A stretch of 64,000 nt of DNA from Celeribacter naphthalenivorans. Its GTDB lineage: Bacteria > Pseudomonadota > Alphaproteobacteria > Rhodobacterales > Rhodobacteraceae. Below the pieces are notes generated by a model. It worked only from the letters and a program-made list of their open reading frames with translations, had not been told where the DNA came from and did no database searches. Position 1 is the stretch's first letter, and each line of letters begins with the position of its first letter. The translations under genes and the position numbers were made by a program. The stretch is from contig NZ_JAIVLK010000007.1 of assembly GCF_020524585.1 (NCBI RefSeq), positions 62,001 to 126,000 of the forward strand, given 5' to 3'. This document shows positions 32,834 to 42,128 of this stretch, piece by piece.

Positions 32834-34780
32834 ATGATCCATATTCGCCTGCCCGATGGCGCCACCCGCTCGCTTCAGCCCGCCAGCACCGCCGCCGATC
32901 TCGCCGCCTCCATCAGCCCAAGCCTGGCCAAACGCACGGTGGCGGCGCGGGTCGATGGCAAGCTCACCGATCTCTCCGTGCCTTTGTCGGATGGGGCGGA
33001 GGTGGAGCTTGTCACGCGCGATGAGCCGGCGGCGCTTGAGTTGATCCGGCATGACCTGGCCCATGTGCTGGCCGAAGCCGTACAGGCGCTCTGGCCCGGC
33101 ACGAAAACCGCCATCGGCCCGGCGATTGAGCATGGGTTTTATTATGACTTCGAGCGCGACACGCCCTTCACCCCGGAGGACCTGCCTGCGATTGAGACGA
33201 AGATGCGCGAGATCATCGCGGCGAAAATGCCTTTCAACTGTGAGGAGTGGACCCGCGACGCGGCGCGCGCGCATTTCGAGGCGGCAGGGGAGCCCTATAA
33301 ATTGGCGTTTCTGGAGGCGATCCCTGAAGGTGAGCCGGTGACAATTTACCGTCAAGGTGCGTGGCTCGATCTCTGTCGTGGCCCGCATATGCGCCACACT
33401 GGCGATGCGGGCAGCGCCTTTAAATTGACCCGCGTAGCGGGGGCCTATTGGCGGGGCGACAGCAACAACCAGATGCTCAGCCGTATTTACGGCGTGGCCT
33501 TTGCCGACAAGCCTGCCCTTGAGGCGCATCTCACTATGATGGCCGAGGCCGAAAAACGCGACCACCGCAGGTTGGGGCGCGAGATGAACCTTTTTCACTT
33601 CGAAGAGGTCGCGCCCGGTTCGGTCTTTTGGCATGCGAAGGGCTGGCGGTTGTTTCAGACCCTGATTGGCTACATGCGGGATCGGCAGGAGGCGGCGGGC
33701 TATATCGAGGTGAATTCGCCCGACATCATGGACCGCGCCCTTTGGGAAACCTCCGGCCATTGGCAGAACTATCGCCAGAACATGTTCCTCGCCAAAACCG
33801 AAGATGACCGCGACTATGCTCTGAAGCCGATGAACTGCCCCGGTCACATGCTGATCTACGGGCAAGGCGTGAAAAGCTACCGCGATCTGCCCCTCAAACT
33901 GGCCGAATTCGGCAAGGTGCATCGCTATGAACCCTCGGGCGCGCTTCATGGGCTATTGCGTGTGCGCAGCTTTACCCAAGATGACGCGCATATCTATTGC
34001 ACGCCCGAACAGCTCACAGAGGAATGTTTGAAGGTCAACGATCTGGTGCTGTCGATCTACCGCGACTTCGGGTTCGAGGATGTGCGGATCAAGCTTTCCA
34101 CCCGGCCCGAGAACCGCATCGGCAGTGATGAAAGCTGGGATCGCTCCGAAGCGGCGTTGCGCGCCGCGCTGGATCAGGCGGGGCATCCCTATACGATTTT
34201 CGAGGGCGAAGGCGCGTTTTATGGGCCGAAGCTGGAATATGTCCTGCGCGACGCCATTGGGCGTGACTGGCAATGCGGCACGTTGCAGGTGGATTTCAAC
34301 CTGCCGGAACGGTTCGGGACAACCTATGTCGCGCCTTCGGGGGACAAAATGGTGCCGGTCATGCTGCACCGTGCGCTGTTCGGGTCGCTTGAACGCTTCA
34401 CGGGCATTCTGATCGAGCATTATGCCGGGCACCTGCCGCTCTGGCTCGCGCCAGTGCAGGTTGTGGTCGCCACGGTCACCGGGGCGGCGGATGAGTGGGC
34501 TATGGAGGTTGCGAAAGCCTTGAAAACCGCCGGGCTGCGTGCCGAGACCGACCTGCGCAACGAGAAGATCGGGTACAAGGTGCGCGAACACGCGCTGCAA
34601 AAAATCCCGGTTCAGATCGCCCTTGGTGCCCGTGAAGCCGAAGCGCGCAGCGTCTCGATCCGCCGTCACGGCACGGACAAGACGCAGTCTTTGCCACTGG
34701 AGGAGGCGCTTCAGCTGCTGGTTGCGGAGGCACGGGTGCCGGGGGTGACGGGCCACAGTCTTTGCGTGGGGAAACCATGA
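32834..34780 (+). CDS. thrS: Threonyl-tRNA synthetase paralogue in zinc operon
   Basis: A 648 aa class II synthetase with N-terminal TGS domain (1-60), editing domain (about 70-230; [11 protein letters not shown] and YDFERD), catalytic core and C-terminal anticodon domain. The three zinc ligands of ThrRS are kept: Cys in MNCPGHM, His in TQDDAHIYC and His in MLHRALFGS. ThrS duplicates beside COG0523 genes are known from zinc-starvation loci; a duplicate may allow threonyl-tRNA synthesis with scarce zinc. I infer it is a second copy from context and cannot see the housekeeping gene. It starts 56 bp after the GTPase gene and overlaps the thiolase gene by ATGA. Confidence 0.93.
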   Translation: MIHIRLPDGATRSLQPASTAADLAASISPSLAKRTVAARVDGKLTDLSVPLSDGAEVELVTRDEPAALELIRHDLAHVLAEAVQALWPGTKTAIGPAIEHGFYYDFERDTPFTPEDLPAIETKMREIIAAKMPFNCEEWTRDAARAHFEAAGEPYKLAFLEAIPEGEPVTIYRQGAWLDLCRGPHMRHTGDAGSAFKLTRVAGAYWRGDSNNQMLSRIYGVAFADKPALEAHLTMMAEAEKRDHRRLGREMNLFHFEEVAPGSVFWHAKGWRLFQTLIGYMRDRQEAAGYIEVNSPDIMDRALWETSGHWQNYRQNMFLAKTEDDRDYALKPMNCPGHMLIYGQGVKSYRDLPLKLAEFGKVHRYEPSGALHGLLRVRSFTQDDAHIYCTPEQLTEECLKVNDLVLSIYRDFGFEDVRIKLSTRPENRIGSDESWDRSEAALRAALDQAGHPYTIFEGEGAFYGPKLEYVLRDAIGRDWQCGTLQVDFNLPERFGTTYVAPSGDKMVPVMLHRALFGSLERFTGILIEHYAGHLPLWLAPVQVVVATVTGAADEWAMEVAKALKTAGLRAETDLRNEKIGYKVREHALQKIPVQIALGAREAEARSVSIRRHGTDKTQSLPLEEALQLLVAEARVPGVTGHSLCVGKP

Positions 34781-35955
34781 AGAACAAAGCTTTTATCGTT
34801 GGGGCCTATGAGCATCCGACACGGGATGCGATCGACATTCCATTGGCGCAACTGCATGCCGAAGTGGCGGCGGGGGCGCTGGCGGATGCCGGGTTGAGCC
34901 TTGCGGATGTGGACGGGTACTTCTGTGACGGTGATGTAGCGGGCTGGGACGCGCCCGGATGCGGGCCGTTTTCGATGGTCGAATATCTGGGACTGAACCT
35001 GCGCCATCTCGACACCACCGAAAGCTGGGGGTCGGCCTATATCAACCACGTCGCCCATGCCGTGCAGGCCATCGAGGCGGGTAAATGCCGCGTGGCGCTG
35101 ATCACGCAGGCCGGTCGCCCGCGCGCGGAGCGTAAATCCCCCGCGCAGATGCACAGCGAACAGACGCAAAGCGCGTATGAGGCCCAGTTCGAATTGCCCT
35201 ATGGCCCGGTGGTCACCAACATGTACGGTATGGTGGCCGCCCGTCATATGCACGAACACGGCACCACGCCGGAGCAACTGGCCTGGATCAAGGTCGCCGC
35301 TTCGCATCACGCGCAGTACAATCCCAACGCCGTCCTGCCCAAGGTGGTGACGGTCGAAGATGTGCTGACCTCCCCCATCGTGGCGACGCCGCTGCACCGG
35401 TTGGATTGCTGTGTGATCAGCGATGGTGGCGGGGCGCTGGTTGTCGTGCACCCGGACGTGGCACGCGACTTGGATCGGCCCAAAATCACCCCCATCGGCG
35501 CGGGGTTCACCGTCAAGCATCTCAATGGCGGCTATTTCGACATTCTGGCCTCGGGCGGCGTGAAATCCGGCGCAGCAGCCTTTGCGCAGGCGGGCGTCAC
35601 GCCGCAGGACATCCAATATGCCTCGATCTACGACAGCTTTACGATCACCGTTCTGGTGCAGCTTGAAAACCTCGGGTTCTGCGCGCCGGGACAGGGTGGG
35701 CGTTTCGTGGCGGAGGGCAACCTGATTGCGGGGGTAGGACGTCTGCCGGTCAACACCGATGGGGGCGGGCTGTGCAGCAATCATCCCGGCAATCGCGGCG
35801 GCATGACCAAGCTGATCGAAGCGGTGCGCCAGTTGCGTGGTGAGGCCCATCCCGCTGTTCAGGTGCCCGATTGTCATTTGGCACTGGCCCATGGCACGGG
35901 CGGGCAACTTGGATCACGACACGGCAGTGCCACGCTTGTTCTTGAGAGGGTTTGA
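34777..35955 (+). CDS. Non-canonical thiolase-fold (SCP2-type) protein
   Basis: A 392 aa thiolase-superfamily protein. The start [36 protein letters not shown] and the end [24 protein letters not shown] are typical of SCP2-type members paired with DUF35 proteins. At the position of the nucleophilic cysteine it reads TESWGS (residues 81-86), so classical thiolysis or condensation is unlikely; Cys-lacking relatives such as Ltp2 act as aldolases on acyl-CoA. The next gene encodes the DUF35 partner. Translation is coupled to thrS by a four-base overlap, placing it in the zinc operon. Confidence 0.82.
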   Translation: MKNKAFIVGAYEHPTRDAIDIPLAQLHAEVAAGALADAGLSLADVDGYFCDGDVAGWDAPGCGPFSMVEYLGLNLRHLDTTESWGSAYINHVAHAVQAIEAGKCRVALITQAGRPRAERKSPAQMHSEQTQSAYEAQFELPYGPVVTNMYGMVAARHMHEHGTTPEQLAWIKVAASHHAQYNPNAVLPKVVTVEDVLTSPIVATPLHRLDCCVISDGGGALVVVHPDVARDLDRPKITPIGAGFTVKHLNGGYFDILASGGVKSGAAAFAQAGVTPQDIQYASIYDSFTITVLVQLENLGFCAPGQGGRFVAEGNLIAGVGRLPVNTDGGGLCSNHPGNRGGMTKLIEAVRQLRGEAHPAVQVPDCHLALAHGTGGQLGSRHGSATLVLERV

Positions 35956-35956
35956 G

Positions 35957-36367
35957 ATGTCCGCTGAGATGCCTGAACAAAATCCCATCACCGCGCCGGA
36001 GCCGACCGCAGAGACTGCTGCCTATTGGGACGCCGCCGATGAGGGGCGGCTGGTGTTGAAACGCTGCCTCGGCACGGGCAAGGCCTTTCACCCGCCGCGC
36101 ACGATCAGTCCCTTCACCGGGCGGGACGATACCGATTGGATCGAGGCGGAGGGCACAGGGGAAATTTATGCGCTCAGCGTCTCGAAACGTCAGGGCGCGG
36201 TGCATTGCATCGCTTACATTGCCCTCACAGAAGGCCCGATCTTCCTGAGCGCGCTGACCCGGTGCGACCTGTCCGCGGCAAAGATCGGGCAAAGGGTCCA
36301 CGTCGTCTTTGAGCCTTGCGCAAACGGCAGACGTGTCCCCATGTTTACCACGGTTGCGACCGATTGA
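35957..36367 (+). CDS. DUF35 (OB-fold) protein lacking its zinc ribbon
   Basis: A 136 aa thiolase partner. DUF35 proteins usually have a rubredoxin-like zinc ribbon (CxxC, then CPxC) before an OB fold. Here the equivalent segment is RCLGTGKAFHPPRTISPFTG: only Cys37 remains and the other three positions are Thr40, Ser51 and Thr54. The OB part follows (WIEAEGTGEIYALSVSKR to VHVVFEPCANGRRVPMF). It starts one base after the thiolase stop, so the two presumably form a complex as in ChsH2-Ltp2 or BbsAB systems. Loss of the ribbon fits expression under zinc starvation. Confidence 0.82.
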   Translation: MSAEMPEQNPITAPEPTAETAAYWDAADEGRLVLKRCLGTGKAFHPPRTISPFTGRDDTDWIEAEGTGEIYALSVSKRQGAVHCIAYIALTEGPIFLSALTRCDLSAAKIGQRVHVVFEPCANGRRVPMFTTVATD

Positions 36368-36393
36368 AACAAGATCACACAGAGGACTATCCC

Positions 36394-36867
36394 ATGCAGA
36401 TCACCCAAGACGACATCGAAAACGCTCTCATCACCTGGGGCGAGGGCAAGATCGCCATCTCGAAAGCTTTCGAAGAGGGCGGTATCGACGCGGCACGCGA
36501 GGTGGCCTCCGCCAATCTCGATGAGTACTACGGCTATAACCTTGGCCCGGTGATGTTCAAACCGACGATGGCCAGCGGAGCGCAGACGTTTCGCCCGACG
36601 AAAGCGGGCGCTTTGGCCTATTTCTGTGGCCATTCCGAAGAGTACCCGCTCGACAATGGCTTTGCGATCATGGGCTGGCGCGCGATGGAGCGGATCACCT
36701 CGGCCAGCTTCATTCAGGGCGATGTCGCCATGTGGATGGGCTGGATCAAACTGACGAATAAGGACGGATCGGTCACCACCGTCGACAAGAGCTTTGGCTA
36801 CAAAAAGGATGCGGCCGGCAAGATGCGCATCGTGCTGCACCATTCGTCTTTGCCCTACCAACCGTAA
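36394..36867 (+). CDS. NTF2/SnoaL-like protein in zinc operon
   Basis: A 157 aa soluble protein with an NTF2-like pattern: helical N-terminus (ITQDDIENALITWGEGKIAISKAFEEGGIDAAREVA), then beta-rich segments ending DKSFGYKKDAAGKMRIVLHHSSLPY. I recognise the family shape but no defined enzyme. SnoaL-like folds act as isomerases, dehydratases or cyclases or bind small acyl groups. It is 26 bp after the DUF35 gene and 29 bp before the DUF1826 gene, in the same run. The chosen ATG has the AGAGGA-type site; a longer frame into the DUF35 gene is rejected. Confidence 0.72.
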   Translation: MQITQDDIENALITWGEGKIAISKAFEEGGIDAAREVASANLDEYYGYNLGPVMFKPTMASGAQTFRPTKAGALAYFCGHSEEYPLDNGFAIMGWRAMERITSASFIQGDVAMWMGWIKLTNKDGSVTTVDKSFGYKKDAAGKMRIVLHHSSLPYQP

Positions 36868-36896
36868 CCCTCCAAATATCAGAAAAGAGTGCCCGG

Positions 36897-37544
36897 ATGT
36901 TCCTTGAAATCAGCGACAATCTCACCGATTGCACCTCGGTCGTCTCAACACCTAAAGGCCTTTTGGACATTCACGAACCGGCCTGCGCGGCGGCGATCTG
37001 GGAACGCAATCCGCTGCCGCGTTTTCAAAACTGGATCGAGGCCTTGCCGCCGGAGCAGTTACCTAAGGCACGCCTGATCTTGCGGTCCGATGTGGTCTGT
37101 GATGCGCTGATGCACGTGGCATGCCAGTGCGGGACACCGGAGTGCCCGGAGCGCGACATGCTGATCGAAGATGCCTCTGCGCTGGCGGCGATTTTTGCCA
37201 ATGTCATGCAGGCCGAATACCTGCGGCTGCGGCTTGATGTCGTGGACACAAATGCCTGTCGCAAGTTCCACATCGACGCCGTGACAGCCCGGCTGGTCTG
37301 CACCTATCGCGGGACAGGCACGCAATACGGTCTGTCGGAGAATGGCCAAGATCCTGTGGACATCGTCACGGTGCCGACCGGCGCACCGATTGTCTTGCGG
37401 GGGACGCGCTGGCCTGAGACGCCGCTCTCAAGCCTGTTGCATCGCTCGCCGCCGATTGCCGGAACCGGGGAGACGCGGCTCCTTTTGGTGCTTGACCCGG
37501 TGGCGGATCCAGCGGAGGAGGCAGAGGGCGCTTACCTGCATTGA
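36897..37544 (+). CDS. DUF1826 family protein
   Basis: A 215 aa soluble protein of unknown function. The motifs DIHEPACAAAIWERNPLP, RLRLDVVDTNACRKFHIDAVTARLVCTYRGTGTQY and the end LLHRSPPIAGTGETRLLLVLDP match the DUF1826 family. That family is repeatedly found beside COG0523 genes in zinc regulons. The conserved HxD in KFHIDAVTAR resembles a metal-binding motif and could be part of a catalytic or zinc site. It is the last gene of the zinc operon. Confidence 0.85.
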   Translation: MFLEISDNLTDCTSVVSTPKGLLDIHEPACAAAIWERNPLPRFQNWIEALPPEQLPKARLILRSDVVCDALMHVACQCGTPECPERDMLIEDASALAAIFANVMQAEYLRLRLDVVDTNACRKFHIDAVTARLVCTYRGTGTQYGLSENGQDPVDIVTVPTGAPIVLRGTRWPETPLSSLLHRSPPIAGTGETRLLLVLDPVADPAEEAEGAYLH

Positions 37545-37554
37545 GGCGCTAGAG

Positions 37555-38571
37555 CTATTCGGACCCTGCCGTTGCAAACCGGGCGCGATAGTCGCGCGGT
37601 GAGAGGGAGAAGCGGCGGCGAAAGGCTTTGCGCATCTGTTCGTCCGACTGGAACCCGGCCTTATACGCCACGCTTTTCAGCGGCAGGTCGGTGTCGAGCA
37701 GCAAGGCCTTGGCGCGGTCACAGCGCAGGCCTTCCAGCATGGTCATCGGTGAGGCGCCGAATTCCGACGTGAACGCCCGCGACAGGCTGCGCACGCTCAT
37801 GCCCTGCGCGCGGGCAATTTCATCGAGTGTCAGAGGCTGATCCAGCCGCTCGCTCATCCAGTTCAACACATCGCTCATCCGGCTTGTCCCCGACATTTGC
37901 CCGGCCAGCAAGGTGCTGAACTGAGATTGCCCGCCCGGTCGTTTGAGGTACATCACCATGTCTCGCGCCACGGCCAGGGCGATGTCGCGCCCGTAGTCCT
38001 GTTCGACAAAGGCCAGGGTCAGGTCAATCGCCGCCGTCACACCGGCGGAGGTCCAGAAATTGCCCGCCTGCACAAAGATCGCATCGGGGTCCACCTGCAG
38101 CTTTGGAAACCGTTGGCGCAGCCTGTCGGCATAGTTCCAATGGGTCGCGGCACTCTGGCCCTCCAAAAGACCGGCCTCGGCCAGAAAGAAAGAGCCGGTG
38201 CATAAGGCCGCGCAGCGCGTGACGTCGCGCCCATTTTCGCGGCACCAGGCCACCAGCCTGTCTTCATTGCGCAGCACCTCTTCGATCTTGGCCGCGCCTG
38301 CGATCAGGACCGTTTCTGGGGTGCCGAGGTCGTCGAGGGCGACCGTGGCGCCCAGCGTCATCAGAGTGTCGGAGGGGATCGGGCCAGCGGTAGGGGCCGC
38401 GATGGTGACATCATAGCCGCCCGTATGCCCGGCGGCGGCAAGATGCTGCGACGCATAGCTTAGAACGCTCAGAGGGCCTGTTGCCTCCAAGGTCTTGAAG
38501 CCGGGGTAAACAATCAGTGTCACCTGTCGTCGCTGGTTCATCCCGGGGGCAAGGTCGTGATCTGTCGGCAT
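37555..38571 (-). CDS. GlxA-family AraC-type regulator with DJ-1/PfpI domain
   Basis: A 338 aa regulator. Residues 15-190 form a DJ-1/PfpI (class I amidotransferase-like) domain with the Cys in [17 protein letters not shown]. Residues 230-330 carry the AraC DNA-binding domain ([40 protein letters not shown] to [16 protein letters not shown]). GlxA-type regulators usually control metabolism of amines, betaines or aldehydes. It is divergent from the alcohol dehydrogenase, its likely target, and converges on the DUF1826 gene with a 10 bp gap. I chose the ATG at 38571 for its GGGGAA site; 38541 is possible. Confidence 0.87.
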   Translation of the reverse strand: MPTDHDLAPGMNQRRQVTLIVYPGFKTLEATGPLSVLSYASQHLAAAGHTGGYDVTIAAPTAGPIPSDTLMTLGATVALDDLGTPETVLIAGAAKIEEVLRNEDRLVAWCRENGRDVTRCAALCTGSFFLAEAGLLEGQSAATHWNYADRLRQRFPKLQVDPDAIFVQAGNFWTSAGVTAAIDLTLAFVEQDYGRDIALAVARDMVMYLKRPGGQSQFSTLLAGQMSGTSRMSDVLNWMSERLDQPLTLDEIARAQGMSVRSLSRAFTSEFGASPMTMLEGLRCDRAKALLLDTDLPLKSVAYKAGFQSDEQMRKAFRRRFSLSPRDYRARFATAGSE

Positions 38572-38699
38572 CGTGTCGTGGTTCCCCGGATGTGGCCAGT
38601 ACGGCCCGGTGTTTGGCCAAATGGGCGGGGTCAGATCGCTGGACCGCCCGAGGTGATACTGTAACATCTCGGGATCACAGATTAACAGAGAGAACAGCC

Positions 38700-39863
38700 A
38701 TGAAAATCCGCGCTGCCGTTGCTTGGGAAGCCAACCGTCCGCTCGAAATCGAAGAGATCGATCTGGACGGCCCCAAGGAAGGCGAAGTCCTCATCCGCAT
38801 CGTCACCACCAGCCTGTGCCACACCGACATGTTCACCCTGTCGGGCGCCGATCCCGAGGGTCTGTTCCCGGCGGTGCTGGGCCATGAGGCCGTCGGCATT
38901 GTCGAAGAGCTTGGGCCGGGGGTCACCTCGGTGAAACCGGGCGATCACGTCATCCCGCTTTACACGCCAGAAGACCCGAACTGTCCCTATATCAAATCCG
39001 GCAAAACCAACCTCTGCCAGACCATCCGCAAGACCCAAGGCCAGGGCGTCATGCCCGATGGCACCTCGCGATTCAGCTATAAGGGCAAGATGATCCATCA
39101 CTATATGGGCACCTCGACCTTCGCCGAATACACGGTTTTGCCGGAGATTGCGCTTGCGAAAATCTCGAAAGAGGCGCCGCTTGCGAAGGCTTCGGTCATG
39201 GGCTGTGCGATCCCGACCGGCATGGGTGCGGTGCGCAACACCGCCAAGGTCGAAGCGGGGGCGACGGTCGCCGTTTTCGGTTTGGGGGCTGTGGGCATGG
39301 CCGTCATTCAGGGCGCCAAGATGCAAGGCGCGTCGCGCATCATCGGCATCGACACCAACCCGAACAAATTCGAACTGGCCCGGAGCCTCGGCGCCACCGA
39401 ATGCATCAACCCGGCGGATTTCTCCAAGCCGATTCAGGACATCATCATCGAGATGACCGATGGCGGCGTGGATTATTCCTTTGAGTGCATCGGCAACGTC
39501 AATGTCATGCGCTCGGCGCTGGAGTGTTGCCACAAAGGTTGGGGCGAATGCACGGTGATCGGCGTCGCAGGTGCCGGTGAAGAAATTGCCACCCGTCCGT
39601 TCCAGCTTGTCACGGGACGCGTCTGGCGCGGGTCGGCCTTTGGTGGCGTTTTGGGCCGGAGTCAGTTGCCGGGAATGGTCGATGAATGGTTGCGTGGCGA
39701 TTTCGATGTCGATCCCTATATCACCCACAATATGACCCATGATCAGATCAACACCGCCTTCGATCTGTTGCATGCCGGGAAGTCGATCCGCTCCGTGATC
39801 CACTTCCAGCCGGGTGAAACGATGCTGGCCAATGATTTGCCGGGCGTCATCGTGCCCGCGTAA
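38700..39863 (+). CDS. frmA: Class III alcohol dehydrogenase / S-(hydroxymethyl)glutathione dehydrogenase lacking half the structural zinc site
   Basis: A 387 aa medium-chain dehydrogenase very close to FrmA throughout: [68 protein letters not shown] and [20 protein letters not shown]. It oxidises S-hydroxymethylglutathione from formaldehyde. Catalytic zinc residues Cys40, His62 and Cys about 169 are kept. In the structural-zinc loop (residues 91-106, [16 protein letters not shown]) only Cys95 and Cys106 remain; the other two positions are Asp92 and Ile98. The C-terminus is about 17 residues longer than E. coli FrmA. It is divergent from a GlxA-type regulator. Confidence 0.9.
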   Translation: MKIRAAVAWEANRPLEIEEIDLDGPKEGEVLIRIVTTSLCHTDMFTLSGADPEGLFPAVLGHEAVGIVEELGPGVTSVKPGDHVIPLYTPEDPNCPYIKSGKTNLCQTIRKTQGQGVMPDGTSRFSYKGKMIHHYMGTSTFAEYTVLPEIALAKISKEAPLAKASVMGCAIPTGMGAVRNTAKVEAGATVAVFGLGAVGMAVIQGAKMQGASRIIGIDTNPNKFELARSLGATECINPADFSKPIQDIIIEMTDGGVDYSFECIGNVNVMRSALECCHKGWGECTVIGVAGAGEEIATRPFQLVTGRVWRGSAFGGVLGRSQLPGMVDEWLRGDFDVDPYITHNMTHDQINTAFDLLHAGKSIRSVIHFQPGETMLANDLPGVIVPA

Positions 39864-39908
39864 TCTGGCCCGCGTAATCTGACCTGCGGGATCTGACCTG
39901 CGGGTCAG
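39855..39908 (+). repeat. 14 bp tandem repeat spanning the frmA stop codon
   Basis: Three full units and a partial one follow each other: CCCGCGTAATCTGG, CCCGCGTAATCTGA, CCTGCGGGATCTGA and CCTGCGGGTCAGG. The first unit contains the stop codon TAA, so the repeat grew out of the last codons of the gene, probably by slippage. The region continues into the hairpin at 39922. Confidence 0.8.
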
Positions 39909-39921
39909 GCAAAAAGGAACA

Positions 39922-39946
39922 GGGCGCGCCAGAGACTGGCGCGCCC
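39922..39946 (-). terminator. Hairpin with T-run at the end of the TonB receptor transcript
   Basis: GGGCGCGCC and GGCGCGCCC form a perfect 9 bp stem with a 7 nt loop. On the minus strand it is followed within six bases by TTTTT, so it fits an intrinsic terminator for the receptor gene. It may also end the convergent frmA transcript. Confidence 0.7.
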
Positions 39947-39953
39947 GCAAGGA

Positions 39954-42026
39954 TTAGAACTGCACCTGCATCGTCAGGTAGACATTGCGCCCCGGTTCGT
40001 TGACGCGCTCAACGGAGGTGTCATAGCTGTTCGAGCGGTTGAGGTGGGTCGCATAGGACTTGTCAAAAACGTTATCTATTCCTGCCACAAGCGTGACGCT
40101 GTCATTCAGCGCATAGGACCCGAACAGATCGAGAGTCGCATAGCCCGGGGTCTCGCCCGCATCGAGTACGGTGTAGATACGATCCTGTTTCGACGCCCAG
40201 TTGAGGCGCGCGCCCGCCTGCCAGAGATCGGCATCATAGGTCGCGCTCAGCGTGCCTTGCAGCGGCGGAATTTGTCCCAAAGCACCGCCATCGGTCTTGT
40301 TGGCCCCGTAGGTGTAGCTCATATCCCCCGCAAGGATCACCTGTCCGAAGGTCCAGCTGCCGGACAGTTCAACGCCCGCCAGGTCTGCGTCGATATTGCG
40401 ATAGGTTGTTACCCCGCTCATCGACCCGGGCCACGCGGTTTTCTCCTCAAGAATATAGTCGTTGACCCGGTCGTAAAACACCGTGGCGGTCAGGCTGTAG
40501 GTCTCCGTTTGGGTTTCCAGCCCGAAATCGAGCTGGGTGTGTTTTTCCGGGTCAATGTCCGGATTGCCCACATAGGAGGGCACCCCGTTCATGCCACGGG
40601 AAAACGCACGCTCGTTTGCGTCGGCGGTGCGCACGGACCGGGACAGGCCGGCGAAAAGCATCGTGCCCGAAGACAGGTGATGTTCGTAGCGGATGAGACC
40701 GCCAAAATTGTCCTCGGTTTTATCCTCGGTGAAATCGGTGCCATAGACCATCTGGTAATAATCATTGGCCTTGGTCGAAGACGACCCGACGGCCACATCC
40801 GCCTCATCGGCACGCGCTTTGACATGGTCGTAGCGCAGGCCAAGCTTCAGCGTGGAGTGCGCGCTGAGTGTCGTTTCGGTTTCCCCGAAAACCCCAAGCT
40901 GCGCAATTGTGACATCAGGCCAGCTGAGCGACGAGGGGCTGTTGAGGTTGATCGGCATGCCGACCATGCTGGAATAGCCAAGCGCACGGCGCGTGTTGGC
41001 CTGATAATCCACACCGATCCGGGCGGTGGTCGTCCCGAAATCGAGATGGCCTTCAAGGCTGCCCCCCACGGTATCGGAGGTTGTCGGCGAGAGCATGTTC
41101 ATCGCCGCAGGGGTGCGCAGGGTATAGTTGTCCATCGTGTGATCGACATTTGAACTGTAGAGCACGCCTTCGATCCGGGTCAGTCGGCTTGCATCAACAT
41201 CGACACCGCCGCGCAGACGGTAGGTCATGGTTTCGGACAGCGGGCTGTCCATTTGCGTCCCGGCAAATTTGACGTCTTCGGCACGGTCCTTCTCGATGTC
41301 GAGTGCAAGATCGACACCGTCATTTGCATAGCCAAAGGTAACGCCCGCACTTTTTTGCGTAAAGCCGCTGCGCACCTCGTTGCCATTGCCGTCTTCGTAA
41401 TCATCCGAGCTTTTGCGCTCACCGGCAAACTCAGCATAGAAGCCATGGCCCAGATCGGCGGAGACCGTCCCTGCGATACCGTAGCCATTGCCGTTCGAAT
41501 TCGCGCCAGTGCTCAGAGAGCCGGTGAAGACCTTGCCGGGCGCGAACTCCGGCGCCTCGCGTTCAAGCCGTACTGTGCCGCCAGAACCACCCGGCCCGTT
41601 TGTCACGCTGGTGTAGCCTTTTTCGACGATCACCTTGTCGGCACGATAGAACGCCGCGATCGAGGTTGGCGGATCCATTCGGCTTGGACAGCCGCCATAG
41701 GTAAAGCCGCCGGCGTCGATCACGTTGAGCTGGTTCTTTTGCATGCCGCGCATGATGATGTCGATGCCATGTGCGCCCATCCGCCGACCAGAAACGCCGG
41801 GAACGGAAGACAAAAGCGCGCCACCATCAAGGCCTGCGGGAACCGGCAAGGCTTCGGGGTCGAACGTATAGGTATTGGCCGCTTGCGTTACATTTTGGGC
41901 GCCTTCGACGATGATCGTATCGAGCGTTAGAATGTCATCCTGAGCATAGGCCAGGGTCGAGATGGTGCTCATCAAGAGAGCGGTCGCGCCAAGGCGCACC
42001 GTTTTTACCGTGTTGTGAGTGGTCAT
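39954..42026 (-). CDS. TonB-dependent copper receptor (OprC/NosA family)
   Basis: A 690 aa outer-membrane receptor with signal peptide (cleavage after AYAQ). Residues 35-160 form the plug domain and the rest a 22-stranded barrel ending in Phe (NVYLTMQVQF). The copper motif CxxxM is present as CPSRM (Cys113, Met117), and an HxM as HTM (His296, Met298), the arrangement described for copper binding by OprC. It imports copper with TonB energy. A DUF2946 protein is encoded 102 bp upstream on the same strand, the usual partner of these receptors. Confidence 0.93.
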   Translation of the reverse strand: MTTHNTVKTVRLGATALLMSTISTLAYAQDDILTLDTIIVEGAQNVTQAANTYTFDPEALPVPAGLDGGALLSSVPGVSGRRMGAHGIDIIMRGMQKNQLNVIDAGGFTYGGCPSRMDPPTSIAAFYRADKVIVEKGYTSVTNGPGGSGGTVRLEREAPEFAPGKVFTGSLSTGANSNGNGYGIAGTVSADLGHGFYAEFAGERKSSDDYEDGNGNEVRSGFTQKSAGVTFGYANDGVDLALDIEKDRAEDVKFAGTQMDSPLSETMTYRLRGGVDVDASRLTRIEGVLYSSNVDHTMDNYTLRTPAAMNMLSPTTSDTVGGSLEGHLDFGTTTARIGVDYQANTRRALGYSSMVGMPINLNSPSSLSWPDVTIAQLGVFGETETTLSAHSTLKLGLRYDHVKARADEADVAVGSSSTKANDYYQMVYGTDFTEDKTEDNFGGLIRYEHHLSSGTMLFAGLSRSVRTADANERAFSRGMNGVPSYVGNPDIDPEKHTQLDFGLETQTETYSLTATVFYDRVNDYILEEKTAWPGSMSGVTTYRNIDADLAGVELSGSWTFGQVILAGDMSYTYGANKTDGGALGQIPPLQGTLSATYDADLWQAGARLNWASKQDRIYTVLDAGETPGYATLDLFGSYALNDSVTLVAGIDNVFDKSYATHLNRSNSYDTSVERVNEPGRNVYLTMQVQF

Positions 42027-42128
42027 GTGTGTCCCTCTGGGAATGGTATCTGGTCATATGTTTTTGGCCCGGATGTGACCGATAGCGGTGCACATCCGGG
42101 AAACAGCCCTTCCGGGCCTGTCATGTGA

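Noticed and set aside
38650-38690. TGTAACA-containing stretch before frmA as a second Zur box
   Set aside because: Only one half (TGTAACA) is present; there is no symmetric partner at the right spacing.
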